Source: Roseovarius mucosus (GTDB lineage Bacteria > Pseudomonadota > Alphaproteobacteria > Rhodobacterales > Rhodobacteraceae). Taken from it: a DNA stretch of 64,000 nt. The stretch spans positions 3,361,501-3,425,500 of the forward strand of contig NZ_CP020474.1 of assembly GCF_002080415.1 (NCBI RefSeq), in the 5' to 3' direction. The notes below the pieces were generated by a model. That model had not been told where the DNA came from. It was given only the letters and a program-made list of their open reading frames with translations, and did not search any database. The position numbers were made by a program, and so were the translations under genes. Every line of letters starts with the position of its first letter. Position 1 is the stretch's first letter. Of the stretch, positions 54,644 to 61,949 are shown piece after piece.

Positions 54644-54669
54644 GGCGGCTGCGGGGCATAGCAGCCGCC
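54644..54669 (-). other. Perfect stem-loop 2 between isochorismatase and amidohydrolase genes
   Basis: GGCGGCTGC and GCAGCCGCC pair perfectly over 9 bp with an 8-nt loop, 22 bp from the first stem-loop. Two such structures in one 140-bp spacer suggest a processing or attenuation site. Confidence 0.6.
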
Positions 54670-54690
54670 GGACCCGGCGCATCGAGATCG

Positions 54691-55386
54691 CTATTCGGCG
54701 GCGGCGGCCGATCCGGCGGCTACGGGTGCCAGACGCTCTCCATGCTCGACCCGCTCAGGCGCCTTGTGAACCATGGTGTAGGCGTAATCGACGCCCATGC
54801 CATAAGCGCCAGAATGCTCCCGCACGAGGCTCATGATGGCATCATAGGTCTCACGGTGCGCCCAATCGCGCTGCCATTCCAGCATCACCTGCTGCCAGGT
54901 CACCGGCACAACCCCGGCCTGGATCATGCGCTGCATGGAGTAGTCATGCGCCTCCTGCGAGGTCCCGCCGGAGGCGTCAGCGACCATGAATATCTCGTAG
55001 CCGCCCTCGGCCATTGCGCTGAAGGCGAAAGAGTTGTTGCAGACTTCGGTCCAGAGCCCAGAGACAATGACCTTCTTCTGGCCGTTCTTCGCGAGCGCAT
55101 TACGCACCTTCTGGTCGTCCCAGGAGTTCATAGAGGTGCGCTCGAGCAGCGGATGATCGGGGAAGACTTCCAGCAGTTCCGGATACGTGTGACCCGAGAA
55201 GCTTTCGGTCTCGACCGTGGTGATCGTGGTCGGGATGTCGAACACCTTGGCCGCCTTGGCGAGGGCCACAACATTGTTTTTCAGAACCTGCCGGTCGATC
55301 GACTGCACGCCAAAGGCCATCTGTGGCTGGTGGTCGATAAAGATGATCTGGCAATTGTCCGGGGTTAGTAGTTCAGGCTTGGTCAT
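54691..55386 (-). CDS. YcaC-like isochorismatase-family hydrolase (second copy)
   Basis: A 231-residue paralogue of the gene at 46575. Asp18 (IFIDHQPQM) and the Cys in SGLWTEVCNNSF are the expected catalytic residues; an Arg-Thr-Ser-Met-Asn stretch (LERTSMN) stands at the basic-residue position. The last 30 residues (ending AAGSAAAAE) are low-complexity and absent from the other copy. AGGAGAGAGC precedes the ATG. It heads the amidohydrolase/XapX/HlyD run. Confidence 0.9.
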   Translation of the reverse strand: MTKPELLTPDNCQIIFIDHQPQMAFGVQSIDRQVLKNNVVALAKAAKVFDIPTTITTVETESFSGHTYPELLEVFPDHPLLERTSMNSWDDQKVRNALAKNGQKKVIVSGLWTEVCNNSFAFSAMAEGGYEIFMVADASGGTSQEAHDYSMQRMIQAGVVPVTWQQVMLEWQRDWAHRETYDAIMSLVREHSGAYGMGVDYAYTMVHKAPERVEHGERLAPVAAGSAAAAE

Positions 55387-55461
55387 GTGCTCTCTCCTTG
55401 GGTGATTTCATGTGTTCTTGGGTGTTTCCGCTTGCCTCAAGGTACCGCGATTGATCGGGCA

Positions 55462-55566
55462 TCAACCCGGAATGCGCGCCATCACCGTGATCTCGACATC
55501 AAAACCGGCGAGCCAGCAGACGCCGACCGCTGCCAAAGCGCGTGGCGGTCGGCGGGAAAGTGGCAT
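55462..55566 (-). pseudogene. C-terminal remnant of a RidA-family protein
   Basis: A 34-codon minus frame: MPLSRRPPRALAAVGVCWLA then GFDVEITVMARIPG. RA-x-x-A-V-G-V followed by VEI and an A-R-x-P ending is the pattern of the RidA/YjgF C terminus. The N-terminal two thirds are absent. RidA proteins hydrolyse reactive enamines and imines. Confidence 0.6.
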
Positions 55567-55652
55567 CGCGTTTCGACATGGCACAGTTCCTTTGTTTGGG
55601 ACGATAGGCGTTGCCTGCGCGGACAATCGCAGTGGGGCGGGCCGCAGGTGTA

Positions 55653-56621
55653 TCAGCCCGTGATGAACTCGAGCAGATCGGCGTTCAGCACGTCGGCGTT
55701 GACCGTCAGCATGCCGTGCGAGAACCCCGGATAGGTCTTGAGCGTGCCATTGGGCAGCAGTTTGACCGCCTTTTCGGCCGAGGCTGCAATTGGAACCACC
55801 TGATCATCCTCGCCATGCAGGACGAGCGTCGGCACGGTCATCGCCTTCAGGTCCTCTGTCTGATCGGTCTCCGAGAAGGCCTTGATGCCATCGTAATGCG
55901 CCTTGGCGCTGCCCATCATGCCCTGCCGCCACCAGTTCTGGATGACGCCCTCGTGGACCGTCGCACCCTCGCGGTTGAACCCGTAGAACGGACCGGCGGG
56001 CACATCGCGGAAGAACTGCGCGCGATTTCCGGCGAGGGCCGCGCGGAAACCGTCGAAAACCTCCATCGGCGTGCCCTCGGGGTTCGCGTCGGTCTGCAGC
56101 ATCAGCGGCGGGATGGCGGCGACGAGAACGGCCTTGGCCACCCGGCCAGCCGGTCCACCGTGCCGCGCCACGTAGCGCGCGACCTCGCCGCCGCCGGTGG
56201 AATGGCCGATGTGGACCGCGTTGCGCAGGTCCAGCGCCTCGGCCACGGCAAAGGCGTCGGCGGCGTAGTGGTCGATGTCGTGGCCGCTGTCGACCTGCTC
56301 CGAACGGCCATGTCCGCGCCGGTCATGTGCCACCACCCGGTAGCCCTTTGAGAGAAAAAACAGCATCTGCGCGTCCCAGTCGTCGGAGCTGAGGGGCCAA
56401 CCGTGATGAAAGACGATCGGCTGAGCGTCGCGCGGGCCCCAATCCTTGAAGAAAATGCGATTGCCGTCGGGGGTAGTGATCTCTGCCATGTCAAAATCTC
56501 CTTGTGTTTGATCTTGGGCAAAACTTGGAAGGGACAACGCACTTGCCGTGGCAAAAGCACCAGCAGAGGCGAGAGCCGTGCGCCGCGTCAGTGTCGTGTG
56601 GGTCAGATCATTGATGCGCAT
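55653..56621 (-). CDS. Alpha/beta hydrolase, chloroperoxidase-like (Tat-exported copy)
   Basis: A 322-residue hydrolase with a Tat signal (TRRTALASAGAFATASAL, cleavage near SFAQ) ahead of the same fold as the cytoplasmic copy at 34484: HHGWPLSSDDWDAQ, GHSTGGGEVARY, LHGEDDQVVPI, GFSHGML. The exported and cytoplasmic copies thus cover two compartments. GAAAGGGATCAGCA precedes the ATG. It is behind promoter E. Confidence 0.92.
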   Translation of the reverse strand: MRINDLTHTTLTRRTALASAGAFATASALSLPSFAQDQTQGDFDMAEITTPDGNRIFFKDWGPRDAQPIVFHHGWPLSSDDWDAQMLFFLSKGYRVVAHDRRGHGRSEQVDSGHDIDHYAADAFAVAEALDLRNAVHIGHSTGGGEVARYVARHGGPAGRVAKAVLVAAIPPLMLQTDANPEGTPMEVFDGFRAALAGNRAQFFRDVPAGPFYGFNREGATVHEGVIQNWWRQGMMGSAKAHYDGIKAFSETDQTEDLKAMTVPTLVLHGEDDQVVPIAASAEKAVKLLPNGTLKTYPGFSHGMLTVNADVLNADLLEFITG

Positions 56622-56688
56622 TGCTGATCCCTTTCTTTGTCAGGCGTCATCGGTGTTCGGCATGCAGTACATCGGGAATTTCGAAGAC

Positions 56689-56749
56689 ATCTTAGGCGGC
56701 CTCCGCCTCGTTGGCGTTGCGTGTTCTGCTGTGCATGTGCCGAATTTGC
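56689..56749 (-). promoter_or_regulatory. AraC-type promoter E (Tat-exported hydrolase)
   Basis: Leftward, GCAAATTCGGCAC (56737-56749, 11 of 13 bases of the consensus), second box GCAG (56726-56729) and TAAGAT (56689-56694) exactly 55 nt from the first base. The facing ATG is at 56621, and a long same-strand gene run follows. Confidence 0.65.
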
Positions 56750-57125
56750 GCATTGTTGCATCCCGCTGTTTGCACGATGCGAGTCCGGTTTTGTCCGGCA
56801 TCCGCACCGGCGCAACGCGGAAGAAGGTATGTGTCGACACACGGGAGTTTTGGACCTCGGAAGCCGTCTCGATCCGACGACAGCGACCCTCAATGATCTC
56901 ACATGCCCGGCGATACTCTCGAACGCCGTTTCATCATTTTTGACGATGGAGAACAGAGGATTGCACGGCGCCTAAATTGACATGCGGTCACGACATCTGG
57001 AGTAACAATGACCCAAGCACGGACAACGCCTCATGCCTTACAAACTCCCCCAGTCGACGAACCCATCCGGCGTCGCAAGTTCTTTTTCCCGACGTTTCAG
57101 TCAGGCTTTCGCGGCCGTCAGCCGA
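56750..57125. other. Intergenic stretch, no gene seen
   Basis: About 375 bp between promoter E and the NmrA-like remnant. Short frames only; no domain or ribosome-binding site was seen. Confidence 0.5.
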
Positions 57126-57439
57126 TCAAAGCGTGATGACTCCTGATGGTCGATCCGGCACATCGACTTTGCAAGGATCTGTGCGCGATAGCTGCTCGAA
57201 GACGCGGTGCGCAAAGTCGCGGAATGACGTGGGCCGCTGCCCGGTCATCCGCTCAACGCCCAGGGTCATACAGTCTTTAGCGCCCGCCTGACTACGCCCA
57301 GACCCGTGAGCGTCTTGGCGTCGTCAGGCGGAAGGCCCTGCGCCACGAAGCGCGCTGCCAGAGCGGCAGGATCAAGAGAAATGTGGCGCACCGGCCTGCC
57401 AATGACATCGGTGATGAGGACCCGCTCGACCACCATCAT
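57126..57439 (-). pseudogene. NmrA-like NAD(P)-binding protein remnant (frameshifted)
   Basis: Minus frame 1 reads IGRPVRHISLDPAALAARFV and on to QGLPPDDAKTLTG before a stop at 57266; frame 2 continues ERMTGQRPTSFRDFAHRVFE to 57126. Both pieces fit the C-terminal part of NmrA-like/quinone oxidoreductase 2-type proteins in the right order (V-T-G-x-x-P-T-S-F-R-D-F-A), so a frameshift separates them. The Rossmann N-terminal half is missing. It overlaps the NTF2 stop. Confidence 0.7.
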
Positions 57440-57873
57440 GCTGTCCCTTCATACGCAGCGGCGGCAGCCTCGGTGCCGCCCAAGGCTGTCAGCACGACCA
57501 GCGGGTTCCAATAGTCGCGGTAATGCGCAATGCGCCCTTCCCGCACAGTGACCACCGAAATGTACTTCTGATTATAAGGAGCACCTGTATTCACGCCCGC
57601 GCCGCTGCAGGAAAACTCGAAGACCACCGTATCGCCAGCAGCATGTACGCTGCCGAGCTCCATCGGCCCGAAGATGAGCAACGGGCCGAGCTTTTCAAGA
57701 TGCGCCGCAAGGGCAGCCTTGCCGTCCAGCCGCTTTGGCAGCCCGTCAGGCGCATAGGGGAACTCGAAGATCACGTCATCTGTGAAAAGACCGAGCAAGC
57801 TGTCCGCAGGGGCGAGCCGGTCACCTAATGCCGCGCGCAGCAGGTCAGAGAAACTATCGAACTTGTCAGCCAT
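57436..57873 (-). CDS. NTF2/SnoaL-like protein
   Basis: A 145-residue cone-shaped-fold protein with VIFEFPYAPDG, HLEKLGP and GRIAHYRDYWNPL, as in the nuclear-transport-factor-2-like family. The function is unknown and may be isomerase, cyclase or binding. It is divergent from the TetR gene at 57930, which probably represses it. It is the only intact member among three NTF2-like pieces in the window. Confidence 0.88.
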   Translation of the reverse strand: MADKFDSFSDLLRAALGDRLAPADSLLGLFTDDVIFEFPYAPDGLPKRLDGKAALAAHLEKLGPLLIFGPMELGSVHAAGDTVVFEFSCSGAGVNTGAPYNQKYISVVTVREGRIAHYRDYWNPLVVLTALGGTEAAAAAYEGTA

Positions 57874-57929
57874 GATGGAACCTCATATGGATGGAACGGT
57901 AACGTATCGACCAAATAGGAGTACTTTCG

Positions 57930-58553
57930 TTGGAACGCAACCGTTCCGTCGTTAAATCCCGACGAAAACCTTCCGGGGCTGCCGTGCAACGTGCCGATCT
58001 GACCGATGCGCTCTATCGCGCTTTCTTCGAGGAATGGGCGGAACGCGGCTTTGCCGCCATAAGCCTGGAAAGGGTTGCCGCCAGAGCGGGGGCCGGCAAA
58101 GCCGCGATCTACCGTCGCTTTTCGTCGCACCACGAATTTGCAGTCGCGGCAGTGTCAACGATTGGGTTGACGATCGCCATGCCCGACGACCATGGAAGCC
58201 TGGAGGCCGATGTACTTGCCTTTCTGATCCGCCTGAGAGTGGTCCTTCGCCATCCCATGATCCGACGCATCCTACCGGATCTTCATGCCGAGGCTGCACG
58301 GTCCGCGCCGATGCGAGATCTGAACACTCAGGTTGCCAAAGCGCGCCGGGAGCAGGCACAGGTCGTTCTCGACCGCGCGATTGCGCGGGGCGAGTTGGAC
58401 CAGGCCGTCGATCGTGATCTGGCCCTCGATCTGCTTCCCGCACCGCTCTACTGGCGCATGGTGGTTTTGGGGATCACCCCGACGCGCGACCAACTTGCGA
58501 CCGAAGCAGTCGCAATTGTCGCGGCACTAAGGGCGTCCTCTCCCCGGTGCTAA
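57930..58553 (+). CDS. TetR/AcrR family regulator
   Basis: A 207-residue regulator with an N-terminal TetR HTH (SLERVAARAGAGKAAIYRRF, residues about 44-63) and an all-helical C-terminal domain of the TetR_C type. The start is TTG at 57930: TAGGAG lies eight bases upstream and no ATG fits. It is divergent from the NTF2 gene. Confidence 0.88.
   Translation: MERNRSVVKSRRKPSGAAVQRADLTDALYRAFFEEWAERGFAAISLERVAARAGAGKAAIYRRFSSHHEFAVAAVSTIGLTIAMPDDHGSLEADVLAFLIRLRVVLRHPMIRRILPDLHAEAARSAPMRDLNTQVAKARREQAQVVLDRAIARGELDQAVDRDLALDLLPAPLYWRMVVLGITPTRDQLATEAVAIVAALRASSPRC
57932..57947. promoter_or_regulatory. Candidate TetR operator at the regulator's own start
   Basis: A perfect inverted repeat GGAACG-CAAC-CGTTCC covers the first codons of the TetR gene, and a related half GGAACGGTAACG lies upstream at 57892-57903, between the two divergent starts. 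Binding here could block both genes. Assignment by position only. Confidence 0.5.
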
Positions 58554-58731
58554 CTCTCTTGTTCACGACAACCCTCCCGAAGGCTCCATAGCCGTTTCGG
58601 GCTGGAGAGATTGAAATCCATTGGTGGTTAGTAGTCAAATATAGTCCGGAGACCTGCGTCGGCTCCCCTCAGGCGGAAGAGCCGACGACTTCCGGATTAA
58701 AACGGGTGAGAATGTGCCAGCGTGATCGTGG

Positions 58732-59034
58732 TTACTTCCGATAGAGAACCATGCCCGCATGATGCAGCACATCGGGTTCAACGAATTCACCGTCGGCGGT
58801 AAATCCGCTGTCGTCCCAGTATTCGATATATGTGCCGTTGATCTCATAGCGGCCTTCGTAGGCGCGTTCTCGTTCGCCGCGGGCCTCGACGTAGCGGCCA
58901 TTCGGCAGCAGTTCGTGCCGGATGCGGTTGTCGGCGGTGACCCACATCCCGACATAGGGGTGCGGGGTTTCACTCCGGGCGAATTCGGCACCGATGGCCA
59001 GAAGGACGGCGGTGAGCATGGCTGATTTCTCCAT
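58732..59034 (-). CDS. Atu4866-domain protein, secreted
   Basis: A 100-residue protein with a signal peptide (MLTAVLLAIGAEFARS) and the Atu4866-type core: GMWVTADNRIRHELLPNGRY, GRYEINGTYIEYWDDSGFTA. Function unknown. GAGGTCAACC precedes the ATG. It lies 9 bp behind the SDR gene and is likely cotranscribed. Confidence 0.85.
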   Translation of the reverse strand: MEKSAMLTAVLLAIGAEFARSETPHPYVGMWVTADNRIRHELLPNGRYVEARGERERAYEGRYEINGTYIEYWDDSGFTADGEFVEPDVLHHAGMVLYRK

Positions 59035-59042
59035 GGTTGACC

Positions 59043-59765
59043 TCAATTTGCGGATGCTGTGGGGCGGATGGTGATCTCGGTTGTGTCCACGGTCGCCGGG
59101 GCGTTGATCAGCTGGCTTACGGCGCGTGCGATATCAACCGGTTTCAGCGCAATGGCGCGGTAATCCCCGATGAGCGCCTGCGTCTCTTCGTGGGTGATGG
59201 TGGAGGCGAGTTCGCTCTCTACCACGCCGGGGTTCACGCAGGTGACACGGATGGCGCTACTTTCCTGACGCAGCCCGTCCGATATCGCCCGAACCGCAAA
59301 TTTTGTGCCGCAATAGACGGCTGCCGTCGGTACGGCCTGCAACGCGCCGATAGAGCCGATGTTGATGATCTGGCCTTCGCCTTGCCGTTCCATGACCGGA
59401 AGAACGGCCCCAATCCCCCACAAAACGCCCTTGATGTTCACGTCCACCATCCGCTCCCATTCGTCGAATTTGACGGCGGACATGGGCGACAGGGGCATCA
59501 CGCCGGCGTTGTTCACCAGCACGTCGATGCGGCCCCACAGGTTGAGCGCCGTTTGCGCAAATTCCTGCATGGAGCGAAGCTCGGTGACATCAAGCGACCA
59601 AGTCGCGACCTCGGCCCCATGGCCACGCAGGTCCTGTGCGATGGCGTCCAGCCGATCCGTGCGGCGCGCGCCCATCAAGATTTTCGCGCCCTGCGCTGCA
59701 AGCGTGCGCGCGATGCCTTCGCCGATGCCGCTGGAGGCGCCGGTAATCAAGATGACCTTGTCCAT
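59043..59765 (-). CDS. SDR family oxidoreductase (second)
   Basis: A 240-residue classical SDR with TGASSGIG, NNAGVMP and the catalytic YCGTK; the Ser lies in NIGSIGAL. AAGGAGAAAATC precedes the ATG. It is divergent from the LysR gene, with a perfect 14-bp palindrome between them. Confidence 0.93.
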   Translation of the reverse strand: MDKVILITGASSGIGEGIARTLAAQGAKILMGARRTDRLDAIAQDLRGHGAEVATWSLDVTELRSMQEFAQTALNLWGRIDVLVNNAGVMPLSPMSAVKFDEWERMVDVNIKGVLWGIGAVLPVMERQGEGQIINIGSIGALQAVPTAAVYCGTKFAVRAISDGLRQESSAIRVTCVNPGVVESELASTITHEETQALIGDYRAIALKPVDIARAVSQLINAPATVDTTEITIRPTASAN

Positions 59766-59819
59766 GATTTTCTCCTTATCTGCCTTTTGCAAAAAGCAAG
59801 ATGGACGCAGATCATTGTG

Positions 59820-59833
59820 AACGGTATACCGTT
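59820..59833. promoter_or_regulatory. Perfect palindrome between SDR and LysR genes
   Basis: AACGGTATACCGTT is a perfect 14-bp palindrome 46 bp before the LysR ATG and 55 bp before the SDR ATG. It contains TATAC-type symmetry and is the natural candidate operator for the LysR protein. Confidence 0.65.
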
Positions 59834-59879
59834 ATTGCTGGACTGGTTGGTTAGCGCTGCGCGACAATGGGGGCGTCCT

Positions 59880-60764
59880 ATGGACTTGAACTTGCTGCCA
59901 CTCCTGCTCGCTGTTGCCGAAGAGCAGAACTTTCGCGCTGCGGCGGACCGGCTCGGTGTGACGCGATCCGCTGTGAGCCAAGGCATACGCCGGCTAGAGG
60001 ATGCCTTGGGCATACAGGTGGTCATGCGCACGACCCGCTCGGTTCGCCTGACCGAGGCCGGTGCCCGGCTGGTCGAGAGCCTGCGCGCTCCAATGGCGGC
60101 GGTACAGGACGCGCTTGAGGCCAATGAAAATGTGCCGAGTGGGCGGCTGCGATTGGCCGTCACATCCATTGCCGAGGAGTTTCTGTCGGGGCCGCTGCTG
60201 GCGCGTTTTGCCGAGGCGCATCCCAAGGTTACGGTGGATGTGACGGTCATAGATGACGCGTTGGATATCGTCGCCGGTGGTTACGATGCAGGTGTTCGCT
60301 TGGGCGAAGTGATCGAGCAGGATATGATCGCCGTGCCCGTTGGCGGCCCGCAACGCGAAGTGGCGGCAGCCACGCCCGCCTATATCGCGCGATATGGCGC
60401 ACCGAACCACCCCAAGGATCTGCTCGATCATCGTTGTGTCGGATGGCGACCCGCCCCCGACACGGCCCCGTGGCGATGGGAGTTCGAGGAGAATGGCAAG
60501 CCCTTCGATGTCATGGTGGATCCACAGGTGACAACCAACGACCTGCGTCTGATGTTGCGGGTGGCTTTGGCGGATGGTGGTATCACCTTTGCGCCATGGG
60601 ACTGCATGAGAGAACATTTCGATAGTGGCGCACTGGTCCCGTTGCTTACGGGCTACCTGCCGCCGTTTTCAGGATTCTACCTGTATTTCCCACAGCGGCA
60701 GAACATGGCACCAAAGCTGCGGGCGCTGATCAATCACATTCGCCAGTGGCGATTTGTGGACTGA
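59880..60764 (+). CDS. LysR family transcriptional regulator
   Basis: A 294-residue LTTR with an N-terminal winged HTH (FRAAADRLGVTRSAVSQGIR) and a C-terminal substrate-binding domain (GRLRLAVTSIAEEFL). The ATG at 59880 is fixed by the HTH starting almost immediately. It probably controls the divergent SDR/Atu4866 pair. Confidence 0.93.
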   Translation: MDLNLLPLLLAVAEEQNFRAAADRLGVTRSAVSQGIRRLEDALGIQVVMRTTRSVRLTEAGARLVESLRAPMAAVQDALEANENVPSGRLRLAVTSIAEEFLSGPLLARFAEAHPKVTVDVTVIDDALDIVAGGYDAGVRLGEVIEQDMIAVPVGGPQREVAAATPAYIARYGAPNHPKDLLDHRCVGWRPAPDTAPWRWEFEENGKPFDVMVDPQVTTNDLRLMLRVALADGGITFAPWDCMREHFDSGALVPLLTGYLPPFSGFYLYFPQRQNMAPKLRALINHIRQWRFVD

Positions 60765-60872
60765 TCACGATTTCGCGGTCGGAGCCTCGCAATCGCAGTC
60801 TGGAAATCTCTGCGCGCTTCGACTTGCGTTGGTGGAGAGGGCCGCGCCTTGTTGGGCGCGGCCGCGACCATC

Positions 60873-61757
60873 TCACCGGCTTGTCACGACCTGCATGACG
60901 GCTTTGGACAGCTCGATCATAGCGCCGTTGCGGGTGTTAAAGTCGGCATCTGCATCCGACAGGAAGATGGCGATGAAGTATGGTTCCCGATCCGGCGGCG
61001 TCACCATCGCCACGATGTTGCGGTTGAAATTCCCGCTTCCCGATCTGTCGGCGACATGCCAGCCCGCTGGCGTGCTCGCACGGATCAGTGCGCCCGTAAC
61101 GCCACCGTCGCTCATCCAGTCGACCAGTAGCGCGCGCGATTGCGGGGACAGTGCACCGCCCGTCAGCAACGTCTCCATCGTCGACACCATCGCTTCGGGC
61201 GTGGTTGTATCGCGCGGATCGTCCGGCGCGAAGGTGTTCACGTCCGGCTCGCGGCGGTCCAGACGGCTCACCGGATCGCCGATCTCGCGCAAAAATGCGG
61301 TCACGCTTTGCGGTCCTTCGATCCGGTCGATCAGCAGATTGGTCGCCGTGTTGTCGCTCATGTCGAGCGCGGCGTGGCATAGTTCGCCCACGCTCATCGT
61401 TTCGCCGACCATCTTTTCGGTGACAGGCGCATACTCGAGGACTTCTGCGGCCTCGATCGCAATCCTTTCTTCGAGGTCGAGGTCGCCCTCATCGACACGA
61501 TGCAAGACGGCGCCGCACAGCATGGTCTTGAAGGTGCTGGCCATCAGGAACCGCTCCTCGGCACGATGGCTGACGGTCCAATCCGAGCCGCTGTCGCGGA
61601 TCACAACACCGACGCGCGCGTCGAGCTCTTGTTCGATGCGGTCGATGGTTGCGGCAAGATGCAGTTTCGGGTTCTGGCCAAAGGCAGGGGCGCCTGTCAG
61701 CAGTGCGAGGGAAACCCCGGCGGCCAGTAGGGGCAGCGTCGCGGCATGTGTCAACAT
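60873..61757 (-). CDS. bla: Class A beta-lactamase
   Basis: A 294-residue serine beta-lactamase with signal peptide (cleavage near APAFG). Active-site motifs: STFK (Ser74, Lys77), SDN (134-136), EPDVN (Glu170), and RSG (238-240) in place of the usual KTG. The RSG variant is seen in carbenicillinase (CARB/PSE)-type enzymes, but overall relationship needs a tree. AAGGATGAACCC precedes the ATG. Divergent from an AmpR-type gene. Confidence 0.94.
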   Translation of the reverse strand: MLTHAATLPLLAAGVSLALLTGAPAFGQNPKLHLAATIDRIEQELDARVGVVIRDSGSDWTVSHRAEERFLMASTFKTMLCGAVLHRVDEGDLDLEERIAIEAAEVLEYAPVTEKMVGETMSVGELCHAALDMSDNTATNLLIDRIEGPQSVTAFLREIGDPVSRLDRREPDVNTFAPDDPRDTTTPEAMVSTMETLLTGGALSPQSRALLVDWMSDGGVTGALIRASTPAGWHVADRSGSGNFNRNIVAMVTPPDREPYFIAIFLSDADADFNTRNGAMIELSKAVMQVVTSR

Positions 61758-61818
61758 GGGTTCATCCTTGTCTGAATCGATGGCGCATGGCACCGCTTCG
61801 TCGCCTGCTCAAGGCGAG

Positions 61819-61837
61819 TGATGACGGGCGACCATCA
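61819..61837. promoter_or_regulatory. Inverted repeat upstream of bla (candidate AmpR site)
   Basis: TGATG and CATCA pair perfectly across a nine-base spacer in the bla/ampR spacer, 62-80 bp from the bla start. This is the usual size for a LysR-type site. Assignment is by position. Confidence 0.5.
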
Positions 61838-61855
61838 AGGTCTGGAATTTACGAG

Positions 61856-61869
61856 ACATCAATGGATGT
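61856..61869. promoter_or_regulatory. Second inverted repeat in the bla/ampR spacer
   Basis: ACATC-AATG-GATGT is a perfect 5+5 repeat with 4-base spacer, 81-94 bp before the regulator start. Together with the first repeat it could form a two-site LysR operator. Confidence 0.4.
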
Positions 61870-61949
61870 CACGCCGCACCCCTTAGTTTGCTACTTTACG
61901 GCCATCAAACGACAAAGTATCACACTTGGCATTAGCTGGAGTAATGCCG

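Noticed and set aside
55387..55460. Possible AraC-type box before the second YcaC-like gene.
   Set aside because: The closest string (ATCAATCGCGGTACC) does not keep the GCAAGA-CGG core or the second box.
57986..57998. GTGCCGATCTGAC, close to the reverse of the AraC-type box.
   Set aside because: It lies inside the TetR coding region, has no second box at 20 bp and no -10, and reads as ordinary codons of the N terminus.
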